The notes under the pieces were generated by a model. The model had not been told where the DNA came from and did not search any database. It was given only the letters and a program-made list of their open reading frames with translations. Position numbers and translations under genes: made by a program. This document shows positions 20,794 to 34,173 of a DNA stretch of 64,000 nucleotides, piece after piece. Source of the DNA: Paraspadella gotoi. Lineage: Eukaryota > Chaetognatha. Numbering within the stretch: position 1 is the first letter of the stretch; every line of letters starts with the position of its first letter. The stretch covers positions 4,134,402-4,198,401 of the forward strand of contig JBJCIZ010000239.1 of the NCBI GenBank assembly GCA_051294375.1, written 5' to 3'.

Positions 20794-22085
20794 NNNNNNN
20801 NNNNNNNNNNNNNNNNNNNNNNNNNNNNNNNNNNNNNNNNNNNNNNNNNNNNNNNNNNNNNNNNNNNNNNNNNNNNNNNNNNNNNNNNNNNNNNNNNNNN
20901 NNNNNNNNNNNNNNNNNNNNNNNNNNNNNNNNNNNNNNNNNNNNNNNNNNNCGTTATCATCGTCCTCGTCATCATCATCATCGTCGTCGCCATTATTAAC
21001 TCGGTCTTTTATTTCAGTCAGTCAGTCATTCGATTTAAACAATTTCGCTCATGGACTCTGAAGTTCTTTATTTTATGCGTTTGTGTGTCGTCGTCGTTGT
21101 CGTCGTCTTCATCGTCGTCTTCATCATCGTCTTCATCGTCGTNNNNNNNNNNNNNNNNNNNNNNNNNNNNNNNNNNNNNNNNNNNNNNNNNNNNNNNNNN
21201 NNNNNNNNNNNNNNNNNNNNNNNNNNNNNNNNNNNNNNNNNNNNNNNNNNNNNNNNNNNNNNNNNNNNNNNNNNNNNNNNNNNNNNNNNNNNNNNNNNNN
21301 NNNNNNNNNNNNNNNNNNNNNNNNNNNNNNNNNNNNNNNNNNNNNNNNNNNNNNNNNNNNNNNNNNNNNNNNNNNNNNNNNNNNNNNNNNNNNNNNNNNN
21401 NNNNNNNNNNNNNNNNNNNNNNNNNNNNNNNNNNNNNNNNNNNNNNNNNNNNNNNNNNNNNNNNNNNNNNNNTCGTCTTCATTGTCGTCTTCATCGTCTT
21501 CGTCGTCGTCGTCTTAATATTTGTCTTCTTCATCGTTGTCTTCATCGTCGTCGTCATCGTCGTCGTCTTCATCATCGTCTTCCACATTTTTCTTTTCTTT
21601 TCACGATTAAATATTTAAAAGCGATTTTTTTGTTTNNNNNNNNNNTCGATGTTTATCCATTTTCACATATATGGAGGTTTTTCGTCGTCGTTCGTCGTTC
21701 GTCGTTCGGTTTCCATGGAGACGGACGCCACCGGAGCCTCGTTTCCGGTGTTCGCGTCGGAGGCTGAAGCTAATGACGTGACGAGACGCGAGGAAGGAAG
21801 GAAGGAGGAGGAGGAGGAGGAGGAGGAGGAGAAAACGAAGGAGGAGGAGAGGAATGTGAAGTGGGAGGTCGTTGCTGACGACGACGACGATGAAGACGAC
21901 GACGATGAAGACGACGACGATGACAAAAACGTGTGAAACGACGACGACGATGAAGACGACGACCACGACGCGTTAAACACAACGACAACGACAACAACGA
22001 AACAATTGACAAAGGAAAGAGTTGAATCGCAAAAGCCCAGCAGGACAAAGAGGACGACGAAACGACGACGACGACGAACGACGAC
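20763..22085. repeat. CT run, gaps and degenerate GTC/GAC arrays
   Basis: CT run into the gap 20794-20951, then GTC/TTC/ATC words (20952-21590) around the gap 21143-21472. After a 10-N gap at 21636, GAC/GAG arrays follow (21800-22085). The sense switches from GTC to GAC across the small gap. Poly-Asp, poly-Ser and Val-rich frames are repeat artefacts. Confidence 0.85.
21715..21936 (+). CDS. Candidate acidic-protein exon, doubtful
   Basis: An ATG inside CpG-rich, non-repetitive sequence opens METDATGASFPVFASEAEA, then runs into Glu-rich and Asp-rich codons from the GAG/GAC array, stopping at TGA (21934-21936). The first 25 codons look like real coding sequence; the rest is microsatellite. No domain is recognised. 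It could be a chance frame. Confidence 0.2.
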   Translation: METDATGASFPVFASEAEANDVTRREEGRKEEEEEEEEEKTKEEERNVKWEVVADDDDDEDDDDEDDDDDKNV

Positions 22086-22149
22086 GTGTACAAATGGAAT
22101 GTGAAAGAACAGGAGTAATAGATGAAAAAAAGTGTCCCTTTTCCGCCCT

Positions 22150-22480
22150 TAGGAGACTCAATCGCATTTCTTTTTATCATCCGAAAGGTGCATCGCGGTT
22201 CGATTCCTCGACACAGTCAAACACTTTTTTGGCGGGAGACGATGCGGGCGTGGGACGGCTAATCCGGCATTTACGTTCGCCAAATCTAAACACACCGAAA
22301 CCAGACGACGACTGAAGTATGTATGGTATCGTATGCAAAAAGTTTTCTTGGAGGATATAAATCGAAATTCGGACAACGAATATTTTACGACGAACGATTG
22401 AGATAACGAATAGAAACGACGTACAGTTAAAAATCTTTTCCAAAATAATATTGGAGTGACAAGAAGCGTCATGATCAGCT
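22150..22480. other. GC-balanced non-coding stretch before copy A
   Basis: Includes a B-box-like GGTTCGATTCC at about 22197-22207 but no foldable tRNA around it. No gene recognised. Confidence 0.35.
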
Positions 22481-24261
22481 TAGCGAGAGGATACCGAGAC
22501 AAGATAACGATAGTACCGGGAGTCAATGAACGTGCGCGACTTAACAAATTACGCGTTAATGCGTTCAGTGGGCGCGGCAAAAAATAGATGGACGCTAAGG
22601 TACGGCGTTCTGATGGGCGCGGCGCTGAACTGACGCAGGTATGGCGTTCCAGATGACGTGGGAATTTTATATATATAGACACAGTATGGGCATTCCAGTA
22701 GCCCTGGGCGGCGATGTGCGGACTAAGAATCCCAATGCGCTTGGTCTAAATTTAATTTATAGATGGTGATTTCGAGCAGTATTTGGCCAATATCTGTGGC
22801 GCGGCGCTGAGTAGACGTTTTTGTGTTGGCCGTTCGCGTTCGAGCTGCCAGTGCTGGTTATCGACAGCGGTATGGGGCATTCCGTGGCGTTTTACGGACA
22901 CTGAGAAAAAAGCTGACTGATGTTGGAAATAGTCCCTAGCGCAGGCAAATAGATGCCGCAGTATGGCGTTCTGTGGCGCAGGCGCATTAATGTAGAACAG
23001 TATTGGTTACGTGGACGTAGCAAATAGATAAGATATCAAAAGAATAGGTAGCTTATTAGGCGCGGCGACTAGATTAGGAAACAAGGTTATAATAGATGAA
23101 GCGTAAATCGGAAGCTGAGGACATCCCAGACGCCAGATGAAAGATGAAAGAACTGAGAAATAGTTCGTAGATTAGGACAGGTTCTTAACACAGCTTATTT
23201 AAAAAAATATTGGATTATAATAAAAATTATAAGTACTAAATAAGTTAATAAAATAAATATTTATAAATCAAAGAGAAAAAGATATAAATGAATAAGAAAG
23301 AAAGGAAAGAATAGTAACGATCTAATGATAAAAGAAAGAAGAAAAGAAAAAGTAAATAATATTAAACAAGAATGAAAAGTAATGAAGAAAGCAATGTGAA
23401 AAGCGATGAACAATGCTCAGGTAAAATATTACAACAAACCTGAGATTTAATAGTCAATCATTAATTAATAAAGAAAAAGAGATTTGTAAGATTACTTTCA
23501 CCTATTCATAAATGAGAGTTGGGCAGACCCTTCGACATTTGTTCTCGCCCAAACATTTTTGTATATATTTATCCCTAATTTTTATATATCTTAATATTAG
23601 ATTATGCAAGTAATTAATTAAATTATTATATTAATTTAAAATAGTATTTTAAATTGAATTATTTAGTACGTTAAATTAAATAATTGTTATATAACAAATT
23701 ATTTTTTATATTAAGATTATTCAATCTAAACATTATATTTTCATCTCTCGAGATTTCCTTCTTTTTTTTTTCTTTCTTTTTTTTTACTTTTTTTCTCTTT
23801 ATTTTCTCCGAAAACTAGAAACTCGACGAATTCGTGAAATGAAAACATCTAAAAAAATAAAAAAAACATTGGATTTCGATTTCAGTTTATTTTTATTATC
23901 TATTTTTTTTGATGCTCTATCGACATAGGTTTTTTTTTTGTACAAAATATTTAAATTTTTTAACTTTATCGTTTTATTCATTTAGTTCCTTTCGATATTT
24001 GTCATTTATTATTCAAAATTAAGGAAATATATGTGTGAAAGAAGTAACCTTATAAGGGACGTTAGTTAAAATTTCTGCGGCCACTTTTCAATCGCCCAAT
24101 ATTTTTCGTTGTGGCAATCTTTAACCGCTGTCTCAACAAGCAATTTCCGTGAGATATTCGTGATTTATTTAGTTTTCACTGATAACTCGATGTTTCGTTT
24201 GCTATAAACTCTGGTTATATATATTAATTATATATTAATATATATATATATAATATTATGA

Positions 24262-24660
24262 TATATAATATATTTATTAAATGAATGGATAATTGTTTAT
24301 ATTGAGCTTGTACCAATTTCATTAAAATTCAGCTCCTTGTATTTTGATGCCTAGTGCGGAGTAACAATAAAAGTATTCCCCGGATTCTAATACTTAAGGG
24401 GAGTGGTCTTTTCATACAATTGAAACATTTCTTTGAAAATATTTTCCACTTCATTGATAGGGAAGCCAGGCTACTCTGGAGTGGAAATAAACAAGACTGT
24501 GAGAGAGTCTGATTGGAAAGCTTGCAGGGACCTGCATGGGTCATTATCTTGTAAGAAGTGATGGGAGGCCTTAAAACCACACAAAGCCATGTCCAAAGTC
24601 AGGGGCAGATAGCTTATTATTAAATGAATGGATAATTTTTATATTGGTGTACCAATTTCA
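24262..24660 (+). repeat. R1 repeat inside copy A, between TA runs
   Basis: Full R1 with a tail on both sides (24262-24330 and 24607-24660), flanked by (TA)n runs at 24216-24260 and 24659-24710. It carries many extra bases compared with 18638-19013 (for example GATGGGAGGCC for GATGGAGGCC), in line with unpolished sequence. Copies B and C have no insertion here. Confidence 0.75.
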
Positions 24661-25106
24661 TATATATATATATAACATATATATTATATATAATATATAT
24701 ATAGATTATACTAATATCATAACTTTGATACGACTTTCTTCTTTCCCAGTCCTGTGGGAATCTCGGTTAAACAATTTCCTACTGCTGGCGAAATACGTTA
24801 GCATAGAAAATATTAAAAACATTTTCTACAAAATGTTTATGTTATATATTATCGCGTTTTTTTTTTTTAATTTTCAATTTTCAAATTTCTGGCGTAAATT
24901 TTTTCAGAAAGTACACTCAGACATTACAAATTTTCACAACCTTATTACATCGTGAAAATTTGGTTGTGTGAAAGAAAAAACGGAAGGTATAAATTATTTT
25001 CATATGAAATTTCACAAAAATAAGAAAAAAAAGAAAAAAACGAAAAGAAAGAAAAAGATTTGCATAATGACGATTTCCTTTGTCAATTTCGTCACTCTCT
25101 CTCTCT

Positions 25107-25137
<31 letters not shown>

Positions 25138-25141
25138 GGTG

Positions 25142-25182
<41 letters not shown>

Positions 25183-25238
25183 TCTCTTTCTTTCTTTATT
25201 CGAATGAAGTCAGTGAAAACCGTGAAATCTGTCGTGAA

Positions 25239-25269
<31 letters not shown>

Positions 25270-25598
25270 CGAGAGAGATGAGAGAGAGTGAGAGAGAGAC
25301 AGAGTCGGTGCCAATAATCGCGAAGCTGAACAAAAATTTTCTTTGGCAAAAACTTTCCTACTCCTTCTCACAATAATCCCCTATTGCACGGCGCCAGTGG
25401 GAAAGAAAAGGGATTGTCTTCTGTTCTCTATTCTTCGTGTCTTCTGTCTTCTATCTTCGTGTCTTCTGTCTCTCTTCTGTCTCTGTCTATTTTTCTAGCG
25501 TCTCTGTCTCTCTCTTTTGTATTTTTTTTTTTCAGGTACTGATGATTTTTGATTTGTTTTCTTATTTTTCAAGCTTTCCATAACTAATTCTCTCTCTC

Positions 25599-25645
<47 letters not shown>

Positions 25646-26619
25646 CCCCTCTCTCCCTCTCTCTCTCCTTCCTCTTCCCTATCTCTCTCTCTCCCTCTCT
25701 CGCTCTCACTACACGAGTGGAGAGAATGATGTATAGTTCTAGGGCGACTGGTCTCACCCTTTTTCAGTTTTTCCTTGCACCGAATGCTAAAATAAGAAAA
25801 GAAAAAAAACCCACACAAAAAAAGAATTAAAAACCACCAAATATCCGCACAAATATCTGTAAAAAATTCGCATTTCTCAATCTTACCCACAATTCCAATA
25901 ACTCAAGACAAAACTGATTTTTAAAATGTTGTGTAATCTCGCTTTAGCGATTACTACAACAATCGAATTGTACACCTTTTTTTTTCGCCATTTTTGTTAA
26001 AAAAATTTCAGTTAATTAAATTTTGTGTTATTATAAGTTAAAAAATTATAATTAAAATTATTATTATTTTACTAATAATATTAATATATTACATTATTAT
26101 GTAACTATTCCTTTTATATGAGGGGTTCAATCTTAAGCGCCGTTACCAAACAACCAATCCACGGAAACCAATCACGGAACCAATCACAAAAAATTCTACC
26201 TTCAAGCCAAGGTTAATTTATTAATTCGATTCATCTATCATATTTAAATTTATTTATTCCCACAATAATATTCAAACTCATATTTTTTTTAACAGGTATA
26301 CTAGAGTTTGAATTTAAAATTACATATTTTGCGCAAGCATTTTTCCTGAAATTTATTGGTTCTTGAATTAGTTTTCTCCACCCATATTTTTCTCTCCCCT
26401 TTTTTTTTTCCTTCCTTCTTTCACTTTTCCCTTTCTTTCTTTCTGTTTTTTACTTCTTTTAATTTTCCTCATCCTTTCCCCTCTTTCTTTTCTTTTCTCT
26501 GGTCTTTCTCTCTTTTTTTTCCTTTCTTCTTTTAATATTCATGTTTCTTCTTTTCTCTCTCCCACTCATCTTTTTCTCCCTTCAGCAGGGCATTCGCGTC
26601 TCCGAAGTCCAATCTGAGC

Positions 26620-27210
26620 CAAAAGTTGACTAATGAGGTTCCGCAGTTGGCGCCATGGAGTTGACCGTGTTTGATGGAACGATGTTGCTGAAAAAGTTGG
26701 CGTTTTAGATTTTCAGTGCGTCAGAGTTGCTGAAAAAGAGGCATAAGGTTTAGTGGCAATGGCTCAAAGTGGCTTTTATTAGTGCATCCTAGCTAAATAC
26801 ATAGATGGCTTAGAATTACTGGTCAAAACCATTGCCCGATAAGGATGCGCGATATTTTTAAAGTTAAGCATTTAAAAATAGATTTCTTTAGATTTAGTGG
26901 TTGCTTGCGTTTAAAAATAGCGTTTCTATGAAGTCGGATCAGTGATGTGAAAAAAAGGTCGCATAGATTTGAGAGGTTCATAGTTGCTGGAAATATTGGC
27001 ATAGATTTTGGTCGCCTTTCTGAAAAGGTCGCTTAGACTTAGTGTTCAGCTCGAGTTACATGGATGTCTTAGATTCGCTGAAGAAAGGTAGCTAGATTTC
27101 AGGTGTTCAGCCATGGCTAAAAAGTAGCAAATTTAGTTGTCAAAAAGTGGCATAGATTTAGGCTGGACTTTTATGTTTAAAAGATGAGCTTTATAGCTTG
27201 ATAGAACAAT
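26620..27210 (+). repeat. Degenerate ~30-bp minisatellite, copy A
   Basis: Recurring words GCTGAAAA, GGCATAGATTTAG and TTTAGTGGTC. Same array as 31650-32240 (B) and 38987-39500 (C). Confidence 0.65.
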
Positions 27211-28205
27211 GGGACCATATTTCTTAAAAGCACTACATTTTTTGCTTTAGATTTAATTAGGATAATTTAGGTTAATATAGGCGTTACTTTCTTAAACTGT
27301 ATTTATAACGTTAGGTTTAGGAATTAAAGGGATTAGGCTTACGATATTTGCGGTTAGTGTATTCAGGGGCTAAGGATTAAAGTTTGGTATAAAAGTTAGT
27401 GCATTTGTGTTAGAATACAAACATAAAATGCGTAGAACAGAAATTATATTTACACGCCTATATATACAGGTTTTCCGCCAAACACCAAAAAAAAATTGAA
27501 AAAAGAAAGAAAAAAAAGAAGTGGAAATTAAACTAGGGAAAAAAAAGGAGGAAAAGAAATGCTGCTGGAACAACCGAAAGGAAAAAAAACGCCTGAGAGG
27601 GCCTGAAAATGTGTTGTATCTTCGTTTGTTGACCGAAAGACAAAAAAAAAAGTAGGGACGTTGCCTTCAACTCAGTTGTCTTGTTGTTGTCGTTGTTGTT
27701 ATGCGTCTAGTTCGTTCGTTTTTCTTCCGTCATATTGTCGTCGTTATCGTCGTCGTCATAGTCGTCGTTTATCGTTGTCTTCAGGAAGTAATGACCTCGT
27801 AACAACGTGATTGACTGACTGCGTATATTTTATTTTTGTTTTTTTTTTGTCCTGGGCAATCGTTGGTATTTTTAGCAAAGTATTTTTTTTGTTTTTGTAT
27901 TAGTAGAAAGTTATTTTTTTATTTTTTTTTTCATTTTACTCATAAAAATGTAAAACTGAATAGCGCAACAATTTTAACATAATTTTTAAACATTCAACTC
28001 GACTTCAACATTCAAATTTAAACAACCAACAACAACGTCGACTTGAACATTCAAAATCAACTTCAACATCAACACCGACATTTCCGTTCTTCGGTTTTGG
28101 AAGGAAATTGAACCGAACGAAAAAAAATTTCACAAAAAAAAAAAAAATATCCTATTCTTGGGCCCGCAAATAAACCATTTCCTGTCTCTGTCTCGTCTCC
28201 TCTCT

Positions 28206-28241
<36 letters not shown>

Positions 28242-28364
28242 TCTCTCTCTNNNNNNNNNNNNNNNNNNNNNNNNNCGACGATGACGACGACGACGCCCAA
28301 AGAAGCGTCGTGTCGCGTTGCGAGGTCGAGAAGAAGAGAGACGGGGGCGAAACGTGGCGCAAAA

Positions 28365-28790
28365 TTACGCGTTATGGCGTTCCGTGGCGCGGCGCTGACT
28401 GACGCAGGATGGCGTTCCGTGACGTGGGAATTATTGACACAGTATGGCGTTCCGTGGCGCGGCGTTGGCTGACGCGGCAAAATATGACGCAGTATGGAAT
28501 TCTGTGGCGCGGCGCTGGATGACGTTTTGTGGCGTTCCGTGGCGCAGTGCTGGATGACGCGGTATGGCATTCCGTGGCGAGACACTGGACGACGATGTTT
28601 GGTGTTCCCTAGCGCGGCAATAGATGCCGCAGTATGGCGTTCTGTGGCGCGGCGCTTAATGATGCAGTATTGCGTTACGTGGCGTAGCAATAGATAATTC
28701 TAGATGGTGCTCTATGGCGCGGCGCTAGATTACGTTTTGTGGCGTTCGGTGGCGCAGCGCCAGATGAAGGCGGGATGGCGTACCGCTTAA
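28365..28790 (+). repeat. GC-rich ~35-bp tandem repeat
   Basis: About a dozen degenerate units around TATGGCGTTCCGTGGCGCGG and CGCTGGATGACGCAG. CpG-rich in an AT-rich setting. A noisier version lies at about 22550-23060. His/Ala-rich minus-strand frames across it are repeat artefacts. Confidence 0.8.
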
Positions 28791-28816
28791 AAGATAAATA
28801 GAATATAACAAAGATA

Positions 28817-28950
<134 letters not shown>

Positions 28951-30310
28951 AAAGAAAATAAATTAAAAAAGGAAAAAGTAATGAAGAACAATGTTAAAAA
29001 GCGATGACAATGCCTTTCGGGTAAAATTATTACAACAACCAAAATAGCAATATTAATTAAATTAAAAAAAAAGAGATTGTAAGATTTAAACTTATCAACC
29101 TAAATCATAAATGAAGTGGGCAATTGTCCGAATTGTTTGCCCAAAATTTGTTAATTATTGATTTTTAATTATTCTTAATAATAGACGTAACTTAATATTA
29201 TTATATTAATTAAATATTTATTAATAATTATTTAGACTTAATAATATTTTATAACAATAATTTTTATATCAGACTTTCTAATCTAACATTTATTTTTTAT
29301 CTCTCGATATCCTTTTTTTTTTTCTTTTCTTTTTTTTTTTTCTTTTTATTTTTTCCCTCTTTTTCTCCGAAAACTGAAACCTCGACGAATCGTGAAATAA
29401 ACATCTAAAAAAAAATCAAAAGGCATTGGATTCGATTTTAGTTTATTTTATTATCTATTTTTTTGATGCTCTATGACATAGGTTTTTTGTACAAAATATT
29501 TTTAAATTTTTAACCTTTATCGTTTAATTCCTAGTTCCTCGATATTTGACAGGTTTATTATTCAATATTGAAGATGGTGTGAAAGATGTACCGTATAAGG
29601 ACGTTTAGGTAAAAATTTCTGGCCACTTTTCGATCGCCCAATATTTTTTCGCGGAGCATTTTTAACACGCTGTCTCAACAAGCAATTCCGTGAGATATTT
29701 CGTGATTTATTTATTTCACTTGATAACTCGATGTTTCGATTTGCTATGAACTCTGTTTGCAAACGAATTTCCAACGGACTTTTTAATGAAAAATACAATT
29801 TCATAAACTTTGATACGACTTTCTTCTTCCCAGTCCTGGGGAATCTCGTTAAACAATTCTACTGCGGGGCCCGAAATACAACGTTTAGCATGAGAAAATA
29901 TAAACAAATTTTCTACAAAATGTTTAGTTATATATTTCGGGGGTTTTTTTTATTTCAATTTTCGAAAATTTCTGGCGTAAATTTTTTCAAAAAGTACACT
30001 TTAGACATTACAAATGTTTTCACACCATTATTACATCGTGAAAATTTTGTGTGTGAAGGAGAAAAAACGAAGGTATAAATATTCATGAAAATTTCACAAA
30101 AATAAGAAAAAAAAAAGAAAAAACGAAAGAAAGAAAAAAAGATTTGCATAATTGACGATTTCCTTTGTCGATTTCGCACTCTCTCTCTCGTCTCTTCTCC
30201 TCTCTCGTCTCTCTCTCTCTCTCCTCATCATCTCATCTCTCTCTCTTTCTTTCTTTATTAGAAATGAAGTCAGTGAAAACCGTGAAATCTAAGTCCGTGA
30301 AACGAAGAGA

Positions 30311-30342
<32 letters not shown>

Positions 30343-31649
30343 AGAAGAGAGAGAGAGACAGAGTCGTGCCAAAAATCGCAGTTTACAAAATTTCTTTCTT
30401 TGGCAAAACTTTCCGACTCCTCGTCACAATAATCCCATTGGACGCGCCATGGGAAAAGGAAAAGGGAATTGTCCCTCTGTCTCTATCTTCGTGTCTCTGT
30501 CTCTATCTTCGTGTCTCTGTCTCTCTCTTCGTGTCCCCTGTCGTCAGTGTCCTCTTCTTTCTAAGGTCTCTGTTCTCTCTTGTATTTTTTTTTTTCAGGT
30601 ACTGATGATTTTTTTTTGTTTTTCTTATTTTTCAAAGCTTTCCAATAACTAAAAATTCTCTCTCTCTCTCTCTCCTCGTCCTCCTCTCTCATCTCTCTCT
30701 CTCTCTCTCCTCTCTCGCCTCACTACACGAGATGAGAAGAATGATGTATTGGTCTAGGGCGACTGGTCTCAACCCTTTCATTTTTTCCGGTCAACCGAAC
30801 TAAAAATTAAGAAAAGAAAAAAAAACCCCACACAAAAAAAAGAATAAAAACCACAAAATATCCGCACAAAAATCTGTAAAAATTCTATTATTACCCACCA
30901 TATCCAATAACGTCAAGACAAAACGATTTAAAATGTGTTTTAAGCTCCGCTTTAAAGCGATTTACTACAACAATCATAATTGTACACCTTTTTTTCACCA
31001 TTTTGTAAAAAAAATTTCAGTATTTAAATTTGTTGTTATATAGTTTAAAAAATTATATTAAATATTATTACTGTTATGCATCATAATATTTGTAACAATT
31101 CCTTTATATGTAGGGGTTCAAATCTTAAGGCTGTTATAGACACGCAATCACGGAACCAATCAACAATTCTACCTCAGTAAGAGCCAAATTAATTATTAAT
31201 TCGATTCTATCTATCATTTTAATTATTTATCCCACAATAATAATTCAAAAGTCATATTTTTTTATAGGTATACTAAGAGTGAATTAACATTTTAACATAT
31301 TTTGGTGGCAGCCATTTTTTCCAGCAATTTTATTTTGGTCTTGAATTAGTTTCTCCCACCCATATTTTCTCTCCCCTTTTTTTTTCACCCTTCTTCTTCT
31401 AACTTTTTCCCTTTTCCTTTCTTCTCTGTTTTACTTCTTTTAATTTTCCTCCATCCTTTCCCTCTTCTTTCTTTTCTTCTGGTCCTTTCTCATCTTTTTT
31501 TTTTTTCCCCCTGTCTTTTCTTTTCATTATTTTTTCATGTTTCTTCTTTCTCTCTCTCCCACTCTATCTTTTTCTTCCCTTCACAGGCATTCGCGTCTCG
31601 AAGTCAATTCAGAGCCGAACAGTTGACTAATGAAAGGTTCCCAGTTGGC

Positions 31650-32240
31650 GCCAACGAAGTTGACCGTGTTTTGGGGACGATGGTTTGGCTGAAAAAAAAA
31701 AGGCGGCGTAGATTTTAGTGGTGCGCCATTGGCTGAAAAGGGGGCCTAAATTTTAGTGGCAGGGTGGCTGATAAAAAGAGGCATAGGTTAGTTGGCATGG
31801 CTAAAAAAGTGGCTTATTTATGGTCCATCCTAGCTAAATTGCATAGATGGCTTAGAATTACTGTCACATTGCCGATAAGATGGGTTTAAGTTAAGCATTG
31901 TGTATAGAACCGAAGTTAAGGCATTAAAAATAGATTTCTTAAGATTTAGTGGTCGCCTGGCTTAAGAAATAGGTTTCTATGAAGTGGTCAGTGGATGTGA
32001 AAAAGGTCGCAATAAGATTTGGTAGGTCATAGTTGCAGAAATAATTTGGCATAGATTTGTGTTCTATCTTTCTGAAAAGGTCGCTGAGACTTAGTGTTCA
32101 GTAGGTTACATGGATGTCTTAGATTCGCTGAGAAAGGTAGCTTAGATTCAGTGTTTCAGCATGGGCTAAAAGGGTAGAAAATTTAGTTGTCAAAAAGATG
32201 GCATAGATTTAGGCGGAACTCTTATGTTTAAAAGATTTAG
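31650..32240 (+). repeat. Degenerate ~30-bp minisatellite, copy B
   Basis: Noisy version of the GCTGAAAA/GGCATAGATTTAG array that is clean at 38987-39500. Confidence 0.65.
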
Positions 32241-33019
32241 CTTTAAGCTTGATAACAATGGGCCATATTTCTTAAAAGCACACATTTTTTCTTTAGATTA
32301 AATTTAGGATAATTTAGGTTAATATAGGTAAACTTCTTAAACTGTATAACGGTTTAGGTTTTAGGAATTAAGATTAGGCTTACGTATTTGGGTTAAGATA
32401 TTGGGCTAAGGAATATAGTTTGGTATAAGGTGCATTTGTGTTAGATACAACATAAAATGGTTAGAAACAGAATTTATATTTACACGCTTATAAAATATAC
32501 ATACAGGTTCGCCAAAGACAAAAAAAAAATAGAAAAAAAGAAAGAAAAAAAAGAAGGAAAATAAAATAGGAAAAAGAAGAAAAAGAAAATGCTGATAGAA
32601 CAACGGAAGGAAAAAAACGCCGAGAGCGAAAAGTTGTGTATCTTTCGTTGTGACGAAAAGACAAAAAAAAGTAGGACGTTGCCTTCTACTCAGTTTTCGT
32701 GTTGTTGTCGTTGTTGTTGTCGTCTAGTCGTCGTTTTCATTCGTTATCGCGTCGTCATAGTCGTCGTTTCGTTGTCTTCAAGAGTAATCGACCGTCGTCA
32801 AACTGTTATTGACTGACTGCGTAATTTTTTTTTTTCCTTGGATCATCGTTTGTATTTTAAGCGAAGTTAAAATTTTTGTGTTTGTTTTATAGTAATGAAA
32901 GTGTTTTTTTTTTTTAAAATTTTCAATTGACATTTTCCTTGAGTTTTTTTCAGAAATTGTTTTTTTTTTCATTTACTCAAAAAAAATAGTAAAAACTGAA
33001 ATAAGCGACAACAAATTTT

Positions 33020-33430
33020 AAACATAATTTTAAACATCAACATCGACTTCAACAAAATTTAAACAACATCGTCTTCACATCATTTTTGAACAATCAAAAT
33101 CAACTTCAGCATAATGTTTAACATCAATATCAACTTTAACATCTTTTAAACATCAACATCAAGTATCAACACTTATTTGTAAACATCAAGAAAATTTTAA
33201 CATAATTTTTAAACATCAAAAATCAACTTCAAAGTAATTTTTAAACTTCAATATCAACTTCAACATCTTTTTAAACACAACATCAATTTAAACGTAAATT
33301 TTAAACATTAACATCGACTTAAATTAAATCGAATTAAAACACAACGTCTACTTCAACTTGAACATCAAAATCAACTTCAACATAATTTTAAAAAAACCCA
33401 TCAATATCAACAACTTCAAAACATCAACAC
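33020..33430 (+). repeat. TTCAACATC ~30-bp minisatellite, copy B
   Basis: Units near TTTTAAACATCAAAATCAAC and TTCAACATAA, degenerate. Clean version at 40285-40690. Asn/Ile-rich or Met/Leu/Lys-rich translations come from the repeat. Confidence 0.7.
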
Positions 33431-33594
33431 CGACATTTCGCGTCCTTCGTTTTGAAGGAAATGACCGAACGAAAAAAAAAAAAAATTTCACCAAAAAAAA
33501 AAATATCCATTCTGCCTGCGCCATAAAACCATTCCTGTCTCTGTCTCTTGTCCTCCCTTCTCTCCTCTCTCTCTCTCATTCTCTCTCTCTCTCT

Positions 33595-34125
33595 CTCTTC
33601 CGGGAGAGATTCCCCGTTTTGACTCTTCTTTATTTACGCGGCCCTTCCCTTCCCTCTGGAATTCTAATAGAAGTTTCGTTGTTTTCTTGACAGAGAACGT
33701 CCTTCTCCCTCCTCTCTCTCTCTCTCTCACGTCTCTCTCTCTCTCTCTTCCGGGAGAGATTCCCCGTTTGACTCTTCTTTTATTTACGGCCTTCCTCCCT
33801 CTGGAATTCTAATTAGAGTTTCGTTGTTTTCCTTCTGACAGAAGAACGTCTCTCCCTCTCTCCTCTCTCATCATCTCTCTCTCTCTCTCCGGGAGAGATT
33901 CACCGTTTGACTTTCTTTATTTACGGCCTTCCCTTCCCTCTGAAATTCTAATAGAGTTTCGTTGTTTTTCTGACAGAGGAACGTCTCTCCTCTCATCTCA
34001 TCTCTCTCTTCTCTACTCTCTCTCTCTTCCGGGAGAGATTCCCCGTTTTGACTTTCTTTTATTTACGGGCTTCCCTTCCCTCTGGAAATTCTAAATAGAG
34101 TTTCGTTGTTTTCTGACAGAGAACG

Positions 34126-34173
<48 letters not shown>

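Larger units (their letters stand above)
22480..28250 (+). repeat. Segment copy A (noisy)
   Basis: Follows the same order of blocks as copies B and C: GC-rich tandem repeat, AT-rich spacer with ACTCGATGTTTCG, the TTTGATACGAC block, CT/GA arrays, GTACTGATGATTTTT, CTTTAGCGATT, the TTTAGTGG minisatellite, the GTTGTTGTCG block and the TTCAACATC block. It differs from B and C by many single-base indels, and an R1 element replaces part of the stretch near 24.25 kb. It ends at a 25-N gap. No gene. Confidence 0.8.

Noticed and set aside
21649-22080. Poly-Asp/Glu protein as a full gene
   Set aside because: Most of it is GAC/GAG microsatellite. Only the first 25 codons look non-repetitive, so it is kept only as a doubtful exon.
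22185-22215. tRNA gene suggested by GGTTCGATTCC
   Set aside because: The T-arm pairs four of five positions, but no matching acceptor, D or anticodon arm can be placed.
28365-28790. CRISPR-like array
   Set aside because: Units are contiguous and degenerate, without constant repeats and unique spacers, and the DNA is from an animal.
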